From NCBI GenBank assembly GCA_910589415.1, contig OU342630.1, positions 65,964,186 through 66,028,185 of the forward strand: a stretch of DNA of 64,000 nucleotides. Direction: 5' to 3'. Position 1 is the stretch's first letter. Every line of letters begins with the position of its first letter. Below, piece after piece: positions 22,831 through 36,100 of this stretch. A model generated the notes under the pieces. It was given only the letters and a program-made list of their open reading frames with translations. It was not told where the DNA came from and searched no databases. This DNA comes from Malachius bipustulatus (taxonomy: Eukaryota > Arthropoda > Insecta > Coleoptera > Melyridae). The translations under genes were made by a program, and so were the position numbers.

Positions 22831-25310
22831 TTTTTCGAGAAAGTCTGTATAAAGTGTTCAACTTGTGACGTCATGTCCATTATTTAACTTTTACAGTAAG
22901 TATAGCGTAAGAGACGAAAATTTAGTCACCACGAAATGAAAACAATGAAAATGACGTCATCTGAACGATGTTTTTCCTGATGTTCTCGCCAATGGCCTTA
23001 CGGACCTAAAATGTAACTATACCAACAGAAGCATGCAGACATTCCATCCTAACAAATTATCAATTTAACATTTCCCCCTAACACATTATAGGGAAGCCAA
23101 AAATTTAATCCAAAGTTCTTACCATGTACTAACATTTCATGTATTTAGTGAACTGGAAGCCGAAGATACTTACATCTTCGAAGTTGCCTGATAAAAATAA
23201 ATAGAACTATTGGGAAATAATGTTAAGTATACGAAAAATTAAGTCAAAATATGGAATCCAGACAATATCCAGAATACAGTTAATGCAAGAGCTTTCAATT
23301 TATCGTCGTTTGAATAACCACTTCGCAAGTACCACCTAAAGTTTTACAATTTTCTATTTTACAAAAATAGGTTACTTCTTATTTTAGCAACTAGTTCTAA
23401 TTGTGCAAGCAGTTTTCAGCGTGCACAGGTAGAACCAGAAATAAGGTTGGTAGAAAGCAATAGGTTCTCCCAAATAAATATTTCTCAAGTTCTATCAACC
23501 CTATGAAACATTTGACAGTTCAAAATAATCCCCAACGTTTATAGTGCAATATCCAAGAAATTCACTGCAATTGTGTAAGATTAATGAACTAATTCTCTAA
23601 AATACTGGAGCCTGCTTATATTGCAACGTTCGACATTCAATTACTAGCTGCATGTTACGCCGAATACCAATCGATTTTAATCGTAATTGTAACACCATCA
23701 TTATAATGATCTATATGTCAAGAATTAGCCGATTCTATTATTCATACCGAAAATCTATAGATGACTTGGGCGAGATTAGAAGCAAAGCACTAATTGGTGA
23801 GTCCAAAGGGACGCCCTAAAACATAATTGGATTAATTGCTGGGAAATATCGAACCAATCAGAGATGCGACTAAAAATAAACGCACTCCTGTATCTACAAA
23901 TTAGATCTGGAAGCCAAGAGCAAATACTAGAACCTCTCGTAGTTAGCGGAACGCGATTTGGTACGATACAAGAGTGAAGCGGAGACTTGATCTGATAGTC
24001 TGTAAACACTTTACCTTCAGATAAATCACGGTGCCGCCGTTACAATAGATCAGTGCAGATGAGGAACACCCACTATAAGCTTCTAAAAGGCTGCTAGGTA
24101 TCTATGAACGATCAGTTTATTAAAAATAAACGCAGTTATTAGAGAGATTGTATCTAGATGTGATCACTTCTGTTAGTTAGTTTCAATACATCTTTGATAC
24201 GCGTTATATGTTATAGCAACTGCTGCTGTAGGTATCTAGATATACATATAATAGCTAGATTTGTTTTTGAATCTTTTTTATCATAAACATGTCGAGACGT
24301 AACACAATTTACACCCCCGCTAGACAATAAGCATCATTTTGAGGGGTGCTTAATCTGATCTGTCAGCTCTTCATCCCTTATAAAGGAAAGCTTATTATGC
24401 AACATTGCACCCTACGTCTATTCACCACCATAGCCATCACACCCCTCGCTCGCAAATCTTCCAGATCGCCTTCTGAATGGCTTGCAAATGATATGACAGA
24501 TTCCTATCTCTCATTCGCCCCCAGAACGGGAGATAAATATTCACCCCCCGAGCTCAAACCCGCTTGAATACTCTATCTAAGCCGTCGATTGATAATATAA
24601 GATCTGTAAATAGACTTCCCCAAAAAATTCACATTTGCGAAGCGACGAATTCTATTATTTTCTTCATCAGATACTCTTTAAACATTTTTTGGTAATGTAA
24701 ATGTTTATTTTAAGCCTGCTGATAACGCGAATGTGAACCTGACCAGGCTTGTTTGGGGTTGTCTGTTAGGGTCAGGGCAGGTCTGGCCTCAGTTACCCTC
24801 GTCAGGAAGATCGATGACTGCTAGATTATCTAAACACCAGCCCTGGATTAAATATCCATAAAACTTCACACTCTCTCATCAGAGGGATAAGAGATGGGGT
24901 GTTGTCGTTTCCTCATCCCTTCAACTGATTGATAATTCCACATCCGGCTCTATAAGTGACGTGTATAATTATTTACACGGAGGTTATTTTAGGCTCTTCC
25001 TGATAGCTCATCTTATGTACCGAGAGTTCCTTTAACATGGGTTAAGATGAGGGGTCCCGTCAGTAATTACAAGTGAGGAAATATACACTTAACACATGTT
25101 GTAGATAACATAAGACGTGTTGCATATTTGGTAGTTATATTACAAAATGCGATCCATAACACCAATAATTTTGGTTGCTCTAAAATTAAAAAAAAATTCC
25201 CCTGAAACATCAATATGAACTGGAGGTTATGTGTAAGATCATAAATATTTATTTAGTTAAACGCCAGCCTAAATATTAAATCGTATACTGTATGGATGAT
25301 GTTATATGAT
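22831..25310. other. Spacer with no recognised gene
   Basis: Short frames such as 23776-24009 and 24346-24567 show no motif. Patches near 24420-24560 and 24720-25080 are less AT-rich but have no assigned role. Confidence 0.4.
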
Positions 25311-25388
25311 TAGTGCCCGCCAAAAAGATGTGGGAAAGTTTTTCGTTTTCCATCTTTTTTCCCATATGGTGCATTTTCGCGGGCACTG
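25311..25388. repeat. Small foldback element with AGTGCCCGC ends
   Basis: The nine bases AGTGCCCGC at the left are matched by GCGGGCACT at the right, about 60 bases away. The inner parts (AAAGATGTGGGAAA and CATCTTTTTTCCCAT) also pair partly, so the segment can fold into a long hairpin. It may be a very small MITE or a structured RNA; no target duplication is evident. Confidence 0.5.
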
Positions 25389-25389
25389 C

Positions 25390-26566
25390 ATGCATGTAAC
25401 ATTGATCACTGATCAGTAACAAATTACGATATTTTGAGATTAATTACTGCCTAGGGTGAAGTAAAAACCTCTTCTAAGAATCCTTTAGATATTTATTCAA
25501 TATCTTCATCCAGTGTTAAAATTTTAGAATTTCCGAATTATCGAAATGAATTTACCTTCTCTATCTTTATCTATATAAATAACATAAAGTGGTTTTTCTA
25601 AAAATTGTACGGAAAGACCTACATATTTAAAAAATTCAATTTTAAATATAAACATTTTTGTGCTCTTTATTATTTTTACAGGAAAACAACTTTATGTTAT
25701 TAAAAGAAACTTAAATTAATTTCAGCAATAATTATTATTATGAAATTTTTCAATTTTACTATACCGATGAAAATATTGAATAAATTTCGAATGCCTTGTT
25801 AAAAAAAATATAGTTTCCACTTCACCCTATATGGGCATGGGGCAGTAATCCCAAAATATCTTAATTTGCTTTTTTTGGCTTTTAATTTGCAAGTTTTGGT
25901 GATTTAATTGCAGCTTGAATTTCTGTTTCATCTCGCATTTTACGAAAAGCACCGACTCTTTTAATTTATTTGTGTTTCGGTTATTTAAAAACGAAAATGC
26001 TCTCAGCTGGAACTCTTACTTATACTTATAACTGTTTCAATTTCTTTACCATCACTATCTATACTTGAGGCAGAACTGGTCGATCGTATCGATGTCAACA
26101 TATATTTATGATTGTAAACTAAAATTAAGACCACTGCGTTCTTGTTGCAATTCTTTCCTAACCTACTTTATGAAGCGAAGCTTTTTCTATCAAAAAAGGA
26201 GGAAAGTATGATTGAAATTCCTTCTGATGGTGAAGGGCGTATATAAATTCAAACATCGTAGAAGCTACAAAATCTACTTTCCCGACTTGTTATCGTCTTG
26301 AAAGTTGTTGTTAACTAAGTGTAAATGTCCCATATGCACTCATGTTATTAAGTCAGCGAACGTTATGTTGTGTAAAATAAACTTCAAAATGAAACTTCAT
26401 AACGAATTAGACTTAAAAAGTAAAACATACTAAAAGTCGCTAAATGCGCTTGTTTTTCTACAGATTTAAGTACAAAAATATGACGATCGTTAAACTTCGT
26501 AAAATCCATTCTCAAATATTTATTTATATTATATATAGATATAATATAAAATAGGTGCTAACTATA
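25390..26566. other. AT-rich DNA with no recognised gene
   Basis: No supported coding region, RNA gene or repeat boundary was seen. Confidence 0.4.
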
Positions 26567-26568
26567 TA

Positions 26569-27495
26569 CAGGGTGCACCATATATCCTTCTCTATATTGC
26601 TATCTCCTAACGCTAACAGATACAGTGTCGGTTAAATAAGTCCAAAGAAGCGCAATTTTGTGTCCATCTCGAATCATTCAAGACATAAAAAAATCTGTGG
26701 ACCGTTCCTGAAATATCCTGAAAAAACTGAAAAATTGAGATTTCTTAATTTTTGCATTTTTTTTTTATTATTGGAGATTAATAAATAATTTTTTGTGGGC
26801 CGTAAGTCGGCAAGAGCTACCCATCTGACATTTCAAAAGTTTTCAAAGCCGACTAGATTCCAGAATTTTCATAGCCAACTTTCGTTTTTATTATGGCCAC
26901 CATATTGTTTTTTATGTTGTTCGGTATAAAAAAAATCATAAAAACTAAAAATTGTTAAACTTCCAAAATATAATTAAAAAAATTTTTATTCTTCTTTTTT
27001 CTTTACAAAAAAGACAACTTTTTAGACCGAATTTCATAGATAAATTAAAAAACCATAAGAAAAGCACTATTTCCTCGTATTTTCCAAATGTTGACGTTAA
27101 AATTTTTTTTTTCAAGTTTATTAATTTTTGGTTTCCATTATTTTTTTCATATCGAACGACATAAAAAAATAATATGGCGGCCATAAAAAAAACGAAAGTT
27201 GACTGTGAAAACTCTTAGATCTAGTCGGCCTTGAAAATTTTTGTAATGACAGATGGGTAGCTCGTGACGATCTATGTAAGCCTACGAAAAATTATTTATT
27301 AATTTCCAATAATAAGAAAGATATGGCAAAAATAAGAAATCTCGATTTTTCAGTTTTTTCAGGATATTTCAGGAGCAGTCACAGATATCTCGTAAGTCTT
27401 GACGGATTCGAGATGGCCACAAAACTGCGCATTTTTTCTCTAATTTAACCGACCATGTATCTCTTAGCGTTCAGGAGATAGCAATATAGAGCAAT
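26569..27495. mobile_element. Long palindromic TA-type element (about 0.93 kb)
   Basis: It begins CAGGGTGCACCATATA after TA (26567-26568). The left arm (CTATATTGCTATCTCC, then GGTTAAATAAGTCC and CTGAAATATCCTG) is mirrored at the right (CAGGATATTTCAGGAG, TCTAATTTAACCGACC and GGAGATAGCAATATAG). The arms reach inward past GACATTTCAAAAG and CCGACTAGATTCCAG to the centre near 27030. The outermost right end has been lost or altered beyond about 27490. It has no protein; the two facing frames at 26945-27184 are the palindrome's centre. Confidence 0.8.
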
Positions 27496-27644
27496 AGATA
27501 GCAATATTACAGGGGTGTTGAAAAAGTCCCAGTACCGTCCCATAAATCCTCAAATTTGAGTTTTGGAAGAATGAAATAAACATGAATTTTGTAATTTAAT
27601 TTACTTTCTATTGATGTATGTCTATTGACGAACATTTTTTTATA

Positions 27645-28130
27645 CAGGCTGTTCCTTTGTCCAGTAATGACGACAATGCCTATTTTTTATTATAAGGACT
27701 GAGAAAATCCAAAAAGAATGGTTTTTACAGCTGCAGTTTCAACAAATGAAAAATCGCCATTTTCCATTTCCAACGCGAATAGTGTACCTGCATCGGAAAC
27801 GTCCTTAAATATCTAAAAACGGCTTACATGTCCCTATCTTAACTTTTCGAGTATAATCTTACAGCGTATTTGGAATTTTTGTACAGGGTGATGAAAATTA
27901 TCAGATTTTTCAATACCCTATTATACATATAAAAATTTCATCTACATCATAGAATAGTACATACAAAAAAAAGAGACGAGTAAGCCATTTTCCGATATCT
28001 TGAGCCGTTTTTACAACTTTCAAAATAGAAATACCGTTTTTATTTGTTTAAAACTCACTAACTACTTATTTACTCACTTTAAGCTGCAACTATAAAAACT
28101 ATTCTTACTGGATTTTCCCAGGAGTTATGA
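27645..28130. mobile_element. Palindromic copy of the AAACGGCTTACATG family
   Basis: The left arm has ACAGGCTGTTCCTTTG, GAAAATCC, AAAAACGGCTTACATG and CCCTATCTTAAC. The middle has TACAGGGTGATGAAAATTA. The right arm repeats the set in reverse (AAAAATTTCATCTACATC, TCTTGAGCCGTTTTTA, GGATTTTCCCAGG). The left arm lacks the GTTATAAAC segment seen in other members. Confidence 0.7.
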
Positions 28131-28307
28131 AAATTCAATAGACAAAAGTGTCCTACGAGTATATAAAGAAATAGACAATGTGTTTAACAATTTCGTTTAT
28201 GAAAACTTGCTTGGTAATTTATGCTGACTTCAATGGTAATAAAAAGACATATACCTAATAAATCTTAAAAATACAATAATAAAAAAGATAATGAAGAAAC
28301 TAACAAA

Positions 28308-28456
28308 GTATCAATTTTTCAATTTTTTCTGAATATTTCAGGAACTGTCACATTATATCTTTTGATAAATAATAAATGACGGATTCAAGATAGCACAAAA
28401 TAGGGCATATTTTCTCTAATTTAACCGACATTTTATCTCTTTTCCACCTTTTATCC
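28308..28456. repeat. Fragment of the 26.6-kb palindrome family
   Basis: It contains TGAATATTTCAGGAAC, GACGGATTCAAGATAGC and TTTTCTCTAATTTAACCGAC, matching the right arm of the palindrome at 26569-27495 in the same orientation. Confidence 0.65.
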
Positions 28457-28653
28457 GCGTTTAGGGGATACTCAAAGTGAGCTCTGAAATAAGGGACACC
28501 GCGTGGATAAAAATATACACACCTTGAATGGTTTAAAAACATTGAAATAAAGAGCAGGGGACACTAAATAAATATCCTCACTGTATACAAATATCACGTC
28601 GTTTATAATACTTGACTATTTTGAGAATTAAAATAAATGAAATTTAGCACCTA

Positions 28654-29461
28654 CTCTCTGTACACTGAGAGTTGTCCGTTGTCATGCCGCACTGATTCTG
28701 ACTAAACAATTTCATTTAATTCGATTTGAATCGTACACTTATTTCTAAGTCGAACCAGATGTGGTATCGCAGTTCGTGTCAGTGGCGTGTGTTGAGGAAT
28801 AATGAATATCCTATAAATATATTATTTCGACAAGTTATTGACGAAGTAGAGCCTTGCAACTTTTTGATAACAAATATATATAATGCAAGTAAATAAGAAT
28901 GATAATAATTATTATTGTTATCATCATGATAGAAATATCATGTCACCTACCTGCTGGTTGCCGTTTAAAAGAAAGAATAACACCTCCGTTTTCTTATTTG
29001 CAAGTAAAATATTCCAGCAATTTTACTACAAGACCACGTACTAGGGAGTTCAATCGTTTCCCAGGCAAAACAAGGAAATAGATTTTTAGGCATTCGCGAA
29101 ATTAAGTTACTCATAGTTTATCACACCGTACAATATTACAGGTAGGTAATTCTGCTAATTTCGTATTAAAAACGTTTCAAATCACAACAAAAACCTTATT
29201 TAGTATATTTATCGCTGACACTGACACTTGAGAGTAGCGACGATCGTAATATCGTATCAATCTAAGCGTATCAAGACGCGAGTCGATACTTCCGTCTCAC
29301 TCTCGCTCATCTTTTTAGAATTGCTGACGATTCAAACGTATTTCTGACAATACGTCCCATTTTAACTCGATTGATTATGCAATGCAATAGAAGGAGTAAG
29401 AAACATAACGAGATGATGTATCCTTAGTTCTCACAACAGACAACTCTCAGTGTACAGACTT
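28654..29461 (-). mobile_element. TA-flanked transposon copy A with decayed transposase exon
   Basis: The ends CTCTCTGTACACTGAG and, in reverse, AAGTCTGTACACTGAG are flanked by TA (28652-28653 and 29462-29463), and inverted similarity continues through GAGTTGTC-GTTGT. It is an inverted relative of the element at 53244-54760. The shared exon lies at 28951-29068 on the - strand; its start codon is changed to TTG and it contains an in-frame stop, but the splice donor GTAGGT is kept. A TA duplication plus the exon type points to the IS630/Tc1/mariner superfamily. This copy lacks the internal insertion found in copy B. Confidence 0.8.
28951..29068 (-). pseudogene. Transposase first-exon remnant in copy A
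   Basis: The 118-bp segment aligns without gaps to the exon at 53706-53823. The ATG is TTG here and one codon in the middle is TAA. The part LSFKRQPA just before the donor is identical to copy B. It is therefore a dead copy of the N-terminal helix-turn-helix exon. Confidence 0.7.
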
Positions 29462-29464
29462 TAA

Positions 29465-32400
29465 TAGGTAATTTATTTAAACGTAAATTGGAACAAATTT
29501 AAGAGACCAATACAAGTTCCTTCAACTCCAATTTCCCTAAGAATGCCCACAAAAGCGCCCACGTATTTCTAACAAAGTTAAGCATTTGGAAGATTGGCAT
29601 GTCGGCTCCTTTGAAGTTTTGCCTTTGTTCCTGTGCCTCCCTTCCTAGTCAAGTGCATTTTGATGGGGCGCCGGGGACCGAAGTGCAACTGCAGACTCTT
29701 ACCTTCGAGCCGCCTGCAGAAGCAGCCAACATACAACCTTCCTAACCAAACGCTAATTTGTTCTCGTCGCAATTTGCATGTTATCTTTGTCTTAATAAAA
29801 GACTTAGTTAATGATTCGGGAGAGAATTTGCTAGAAAGTTGCAAGTAATTATAAGTTCCGTATCTTATTGTGGTTCCGAGAGAGCTTAATCTATATACAG
29901 CTTTAGGTTATTTTAGCCCGGCTTAAACAACCAACTCCAAGTCGTTACCAAAACAGTTACTCAATTCCATTGCAGGTGGAATAGTTATAATAGTTATTAT
30001 TGAATCGAGTTTCAAAATTATAATGGTAACTGATCTCCTCTGATAAACTTGAGCCCTATAAGCAAGTCAAATTCAATTGCAACACATGAATAATTAATTC
30101 AATGCAAATACCGATGATGAGATCATATTCTCTCAGCTATTTTACCTACTTATTTTTGAATTCATCAGAGAAAATACCAACATGAAATATAAAAATCAGG
30201 ATATGTAAAAAGATGTCCCAACAATCATTTAACAAATATGTGGATGATTATTCAGGTTGAATTAGTCCATTCTCTCTCCATGGAGAATCGTACATTGTCC
30301 CGGATATCATTACCAGGCAAGGCCCACAAGGATAACAATATCCTTATCATAAAGGCGCGTATTCAGAGGCTGTGAGAGTGTTTAGAGCCGTTCTGCTTGA
30401 CATTCTAATAGCTGTAATTACATTAATTGCTGATAATTAGAGGTCGCTGCTGTTCTAATAGCCCGGTCATGATCGCGGTGGAGAGAGAAGGAATGGCCTA
30501 TCCAGACATTCCACCATTCCACGATCAACAAACAGGTGCAATCCTCTTTCTAATTATCTTTACAGAGTATACCGAAAGAGAGACATTTGGGTTTAGAGAG
30601 TAGTTTAAATTTACATAGTTGGTGAAGTTCATTTTTGGCCTTGGAAGTGGATCTTATATGAGAGCGGGACTAGTTTCCGGGGCTGAGAGAATTATTATAC
30701 AAGTGACCTGGTCGAAGGTTAACGATGACCTGATTATCTCGAGTCAAATGTCCAGGCCTTAAAGGCCACGTATCAACGTAGAGAGACTAGATGGACGACA
30801 CGTACTTAATAAGCTGGACTCCCATGCAAATAAATGATTACTGTCTTGTAACAGTTAAACTCTTTAGAGTTTTAGAATTATTACATGGTCTTCACTTTTT
30901 TGTGTACACGATATGTTCGAAAAAGGGCGATAAAAACTCGAGAGTATTCTTTGAGCATAAAAAATTTTAATTACTTAAAGTATGGCAGCCCAAATTAATT
31001 TTTTACTTTTGCGCTAGAGATTTGAGCTTATGTTTATAACAATTACGCAGTTTGATAGTGGGAGATGTTTATATCGTAACTGTAGAAAAATTTTCTCTGT
31101 TTTATCATGTAGATACCTCCTCGTACTTAGTCTAAGTAACCTAGGAATGTGAAAGAAGGGGGGATGGGGCAATTCCCTACGCGTTTTTACCCTTTAAGTC
31201 CGAATTTGTAATAAAAAATAATAATTCGTATTCAAGATTTGATTCAAAAATTAACCCCCTCCCTTTCAATAATCAGGTCGAAGGTGACTTACTTAAACAC
31301 AAAAAATGTAAGTATTTGTTAAATTTCTTCTGCGGAATGATTAAATTTTGATTATGGATTTTTTTTCATATACTTTTATCTCAATTTAACCAAGTTCTTA
31401 CAGCTCTCGATTTTGTTAGGTTAGGTCTATAATTTTATTAAACAATATTGTCAAAACATTATTCAAGTAGTTTAATAAAAGATGGATAGGTACTCACTTT
31501 ATCGACATCTTTATAAAATAAAAACATAATTAATTAATTTGAGATTTGAGTGAAGTGCCTGCCACATTCATTTCATTGTACGGTTTCTTACTCCACTGGA
31601 GAATTTTCAAATTTTCAAATTTTCGTTAATCAGTTTCACAAATATTGAGTCTTTGATATAAATGTGATAAAAAGAAATCACATTTAAGCTTTAAGGATCT
31701 AGCTGACTACATTATAAGTGTATTACGACTGATAAATCGATCGCCACAGAGCTCTTTCACTGAATCAAACGTTTCAGTGACTTTCCAACAAACACGTCCT
31801 TTTTCTGTAATTCTGGGAATTGTCCTACACGATATAATGAAACCACGCCAAACCTGAAAAAAAATCTTGCTGAAATCTGCTTATTTATTTTGTTAGTTAC
31901 GGAAATTTTGTCTCTCCATAATGTCTCAAAGTAGCAATATTTCAAGCACTATCACTCGATAAGGATAAAAGTGAGCAACTTTCCTAAGTAGCTTGTAAGC
32001 AGGATCAACCCTGAGTTTGATTATGGACTGAAACTGATGTATTGGATATTGAGATCATTATTCATAATGTTTTGAGCGATTTAAGTTTTTCTTCACACAC
32101 ATTTTTAGTCTTTGACTCAAGTCCTTACAGGTTTTCACCAAAGCTCTTAGGTGCCACCATTTAATTATGTATTCGAGATAAGATCTAATTTAAAGAGAGC
32201 AATATCTAAATTCCATCAAGTTTGTTCCCATTGCGAAAATTACTTTGAGATATAAACGTTTTTGCTGTTACGTAAAGGCCTTTATTAAGATTTAAGGGTG
32301 GAATACCGATGGTTGAAGACTAACAGCAAGTAACCGTGACTATAGGTACGTATTACTTTTCATATACATACGATATTACACAGTACAGGTATTGAAAGAA

Positions 32401-32560
32401 TAAAAATATTATCTCAATGTAATTATTTTCTGCAACAAAGCGTGTGCAATACATGCAATAAGTAAAAACCAGCCACTGAGTGCAACCTCGCATGGTTCAC
32501 TCTCGACTAACAAATGGTAATTATTAATGGGACTCTCGAGGTTTATTTTATATCATACAG
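29465..32560. other. Spacer with no confirmed gene
   Basis: A GC-rich patch at 29640-29750 has, on the - strand, an acceptor-like CTGCTTCTGCAG followed 11 bases later by a donor-like GGTAAGAG, so a small exon is possible but unproven. The 88-codon - strand frame at 29578-29844 over it matches nothing I know. The 30290-30560 segment is described separately. The rest is AT-rich with no signal. Confidence 0.35.
30290..30560. promoter_or_regulatory. Candidate enhancer: clustered GGAATG and TAAT words
   Basis: This less AT-rich block has three GGAATG/CATTCC words within about 35 bases (30490-30522), the core recognised by TEAD/Scalloped factors. Homeodomain-like words TGTAATTACATTAATTG and GATAATTAGAGG lie at 30412-30443, and an E box CAGGTG at 30533. 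It has no coding frame. The regulatory role is inference only. Confidence 0.25.
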
Positions 32561-32599
32561 GCAACTATTCAGCTTTTTATCCAGTATCTGTGACTAAGT

Positions 32600-33040
32600 T
32601 GGTAGTGTGTACTGTGACGGACCAAATGGGTCCCTCTGGAATGGATATGCTCTCTGAGAATGTTATTATTATTGTGTCCGAATAGAAGTACGTAGTTAGG
32701 GAGGAGTGTCGTAGTGCTGCTGATCGGAATGCGACGCGGACGGATGTTTACACTTCAACCTGCTGAAAACGACTTTATAGTTGTTTATAAACTAAGGATG
32801 ACCGACTCTGCGCGTGCAAAAGCGGGAATCCCGGACACTGGAGGCTCGGGTCTGCCGTGGTCGGAGTAAGTAGGCAGTAGCACAGAGCAGTAGCTACTGG
32901 GTTCTAGGTGCGATGAGATGAGGAGTAGCAACTGAGTTCTCGGTACGAGCAGATCGTGGTAGATAGGCTCGGGAGATCACGTCTGGGTGCGTACGGGAAC
33001 ATGAGAGCGGGCGACTCGCGGGATTGACAACACCAGCACC
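32600..33040 (+). promoter_or_regulatory. Probable 5' UTR with short upstream ORF
   Basis: GC content rises from about 32700 up to the start codon at 33041, as expected of an insect first exon. Within it, a nine-codon frame (ATG at 33001, TGA at 33025-33027) ends 13 bases before the main ATG and may lower or tune translation. Two similar segments, CAGTAGCTACTGGGTTCT and GAGTAGCAACTGAGTTCT, about 45 bases apart (near 32890 and 32930), suggest a local duplication. The transcription start is not identified. Confidence 0.5.
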
Positions 33041-33116
33041 ATGCCCAGGGAACAGGGGGCGAGCTCCACGAAGACGCCGGAGACTGCAGAAGGCGACCGC
33101 GTTACCGGTACTCCCG
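33041..33116 (+). CDS. Probable first coding exon of an unidentified host gene
   Basis: The exon starts with ATG in good context (A at -3) and runs 25 full codons plus one base to a consensus splice donor, GTAAGT, at 33117. The peptide begins MPREQGASSTKTPETAEGD and is hydrophilic, rich in small and charged residues and probably disordered. No domain or signal peptide is seen, and I do not recognise the gene. The codons are GC-rich, unlike nearby repeats. The next exon should start in phase 1 and was not found. Regulation may include the upstream ORF at 33001-33027. An untranslated or non-coding first exon is the main alternative. Confidence 0.5.
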
Positions 33117-36100
33117 GTAAGTCGACACTTAATCTTCCCGTCTTATGATTATTCTATTTATTCGTCAAGTGCATAACCATCATTACGTTATTTAAATACA
33201 TTTGGTAATCCATTCGGCTTATTACAATTATTATTATAATTATATTCAAGGCCAAGCTTGTGTATGTGTGTGTCTCATTTATGTTACCGACATTTAGGTA
33301 GTGACCTATAATAAAATTAAGCAATTGACTGGGAACTGATCTCAAAAGGCTAAATAATTAAATTTGTACAAAATTTAAGTAACTAATTATTTGTCACTGG
33401 TCTGTTATATGGTTTGCAAAATATTTTACACAAATATTTTCCAAAACTGGTACTACCATAATTATTAAGTAAGTACCTTTTGGATGTTTTGAAAGCTCAT
33501 TCGTAAATTGATTGGCTCAGGTGTAAATTATTATATAATTATTATAAATCCCGAAACTTGTTAAACGGGACTTTACAGAAGTGACACATTATAACCTTGC
33601 TTTTCAACTGGTTCCACTAGAATAACAAATTAAGGAACATTGTAGCTTTTTACGCTTCATACCTTAATAAAAATGAAAATATTAATAACGACTATTTATA
33701 AATACCTACGACCATAATTTATCACACTATGGAGAATAATGCAATTTATCACACTATGAAAAATAGTGCACCACCAAGTAGTTATTTACCGCCAACTGGC
33801 TATTGCAAATCTATTATGCCAAACTATTAAATCTGCCAAATGGCTAGTGCAAGTGCACTCAACTATTTAACCATAAAACAATATGAGATTTAGCCAACGG
33901 CTACCTTTATATTTGACAACCCTTATTTTTGACAATACTATTTTGCCAAAATCTAACCAAAAGAGTTGCAAATAAAAATATATCTGACTAAATAGTCACC
34001 AATAAAATAAACCAAATAAATTATCAAAACAATTAAATACAATATTCTTCGAAAAGCAAGCTACAAAATAATATGCACGTAGCGGTTTTCCCTACAACAA
34101 AATGGCTTCCATTATTCTTCGTGTGCGCTCGAGGAACTCCTTAAATGAAGGAAAGTTCTCGATATGGGCTTTTGCTTGACAGTTCGTCTGGGTGTTTTCG
34201 CCAAGAAAGGAAAAGCGAAAACGAATGAATTTGTAGGCAAAGGAGTGTGTGTTGCGCTTATTGCATGTAGCATGTGAGTAGTAGAGCAGAGTATGTTTCG
34301 CCTCATGTGGAAACCCAGAGTACTGTTCACGTAAACGTCCACGAAATAGTTCAACCATTTATTTGATCTTGTAATACAGTTTTTTCGACATTTACCCAAT
34401 CTTCTCCCTTACAGCAGGAGTGTCTGGCATCATAACTATTGCCTTTGGCTGGCAAGCAAACTAACCTAAGTCGTGAGTGGGCAGACAACAGACTTGGTAC
34501 TCTAAATCACAAACCATCAGAGCAACATTTCCGTAGTTTGGTGACTTTCTACGACCTTGAGAAAGGCAGTGTCCGCCTTTTTCGCTGACATCTGAGTTAA
34601 GTTCGCTACAAAGGGCGAATTTCGCTCCAACAAGGAATTACTCCCAAAAGCTTAAACACAATTCCTACAACTTCCTGACAGTAGGAAAAATACTCACTCT
34701 TCCACTGAAGAGAAATCTCATCAAAAGCCAAAACCCTGCAAAGTTCCGGACAAAGGAAAAATGAATACTTCTCCCATGTAATTCTCCCAGACAGCTTTTA
34801 TGGTCACCAATACAAACTACACTTTTCTAATAATTGCTCATAGGGCCTTCTTAGAATATACATGCTCTATTCCCACGGGCATGATATATAGTAAGATTGT
34901 ATCGGATGCAGTTCCAGTATTCGTGTTTGTTCTTCGGTCATGTATTGGGGTACATGGACTGGAGGATAAAGCGTCTCACTGAGGGTTTATCCCAGAACGT
35001 TGAAGAAACCTGGACCTAGCTCTGTTTCCCACTTCCGCTCTAAATTGCGTACCCTGTACGTATACTAACACTTGACGGACACAGGCACCGACGAGGGATA
35101 AATTTTCCGAGTTCGACGCAAAATTCCGATCTCGAAGGGCTACGGCCAAACATATAATTCCGAGTCGAAGAAATAGCATTCCGATCTCGAGGGGCTACGG
35201 CTAAATAAACAAACTATATAAACAACATATAAACAAAAACCCAACAAATTATCAACGATCAAAGCTATAGCTCCCTCACCCTGTGTACACCATCAAAACC
35301 ACCCTTATGTTAAGTTAGATTATAAGATTCTTCAAACAAGATCAAATAGATAAGCCAATCTCTCGTCACTAAAAAATACCAAGTGTCATAATTATTTATT
35401 ACAAAGTAAGCAAGGATAATTTTAATGTCTTTTAGACAGAAATAATGAGATTAAAATTACGCCGAACCAATTATTTACGACAATCAATGAGTAAAATTAT
35501 GTAGGCACGAGAAAATATAAGTTCCTAAAGACTAGATGATGAAAAATAACCATTGTTGGTGTTAAAATTCAGATTCTTCAATAATAATGTAGTTCTTTTC
35601 AGAGATTCTTGTGTGTTTATATATGAGACAATTAATGCTTCCGCTTGCATTATTTCACAATACAACTTCGCAGTAGACAGCAGCGAATATAAATTCTGGA
35701 ATGTTATGATGAACTAATACAAAAGCGATCTGCCTTCTTTAAGATGATTGTGTAAACTATTTTTAGACTGACGAAATATAAAATTATTATTTGGATTAAT
35801 AATAAGAAAGCGAAAGCATTTCAGCTTACAAACAAAGGCATTTTTGGGAATGAATAGATTGAGTTTAAATAAATCAAACCCATCTATGAATTATTTTATA
35901 CAAGGAGCAGACATAAAATTTTATACAAGGAGCATCCATAAAGTTTAAACATCCGAAATAAAATTATGTATGATTATTAATAAAGTGAAATCAAATTACT
36001 TGAATAATTTGAGAGAGCAAATAATTTCATTCTCAAATGAAAGACAAATTAGACAGATCAGTAAAATTCGACTTTTAAGTCATTGTTACCCAGTCAATTG

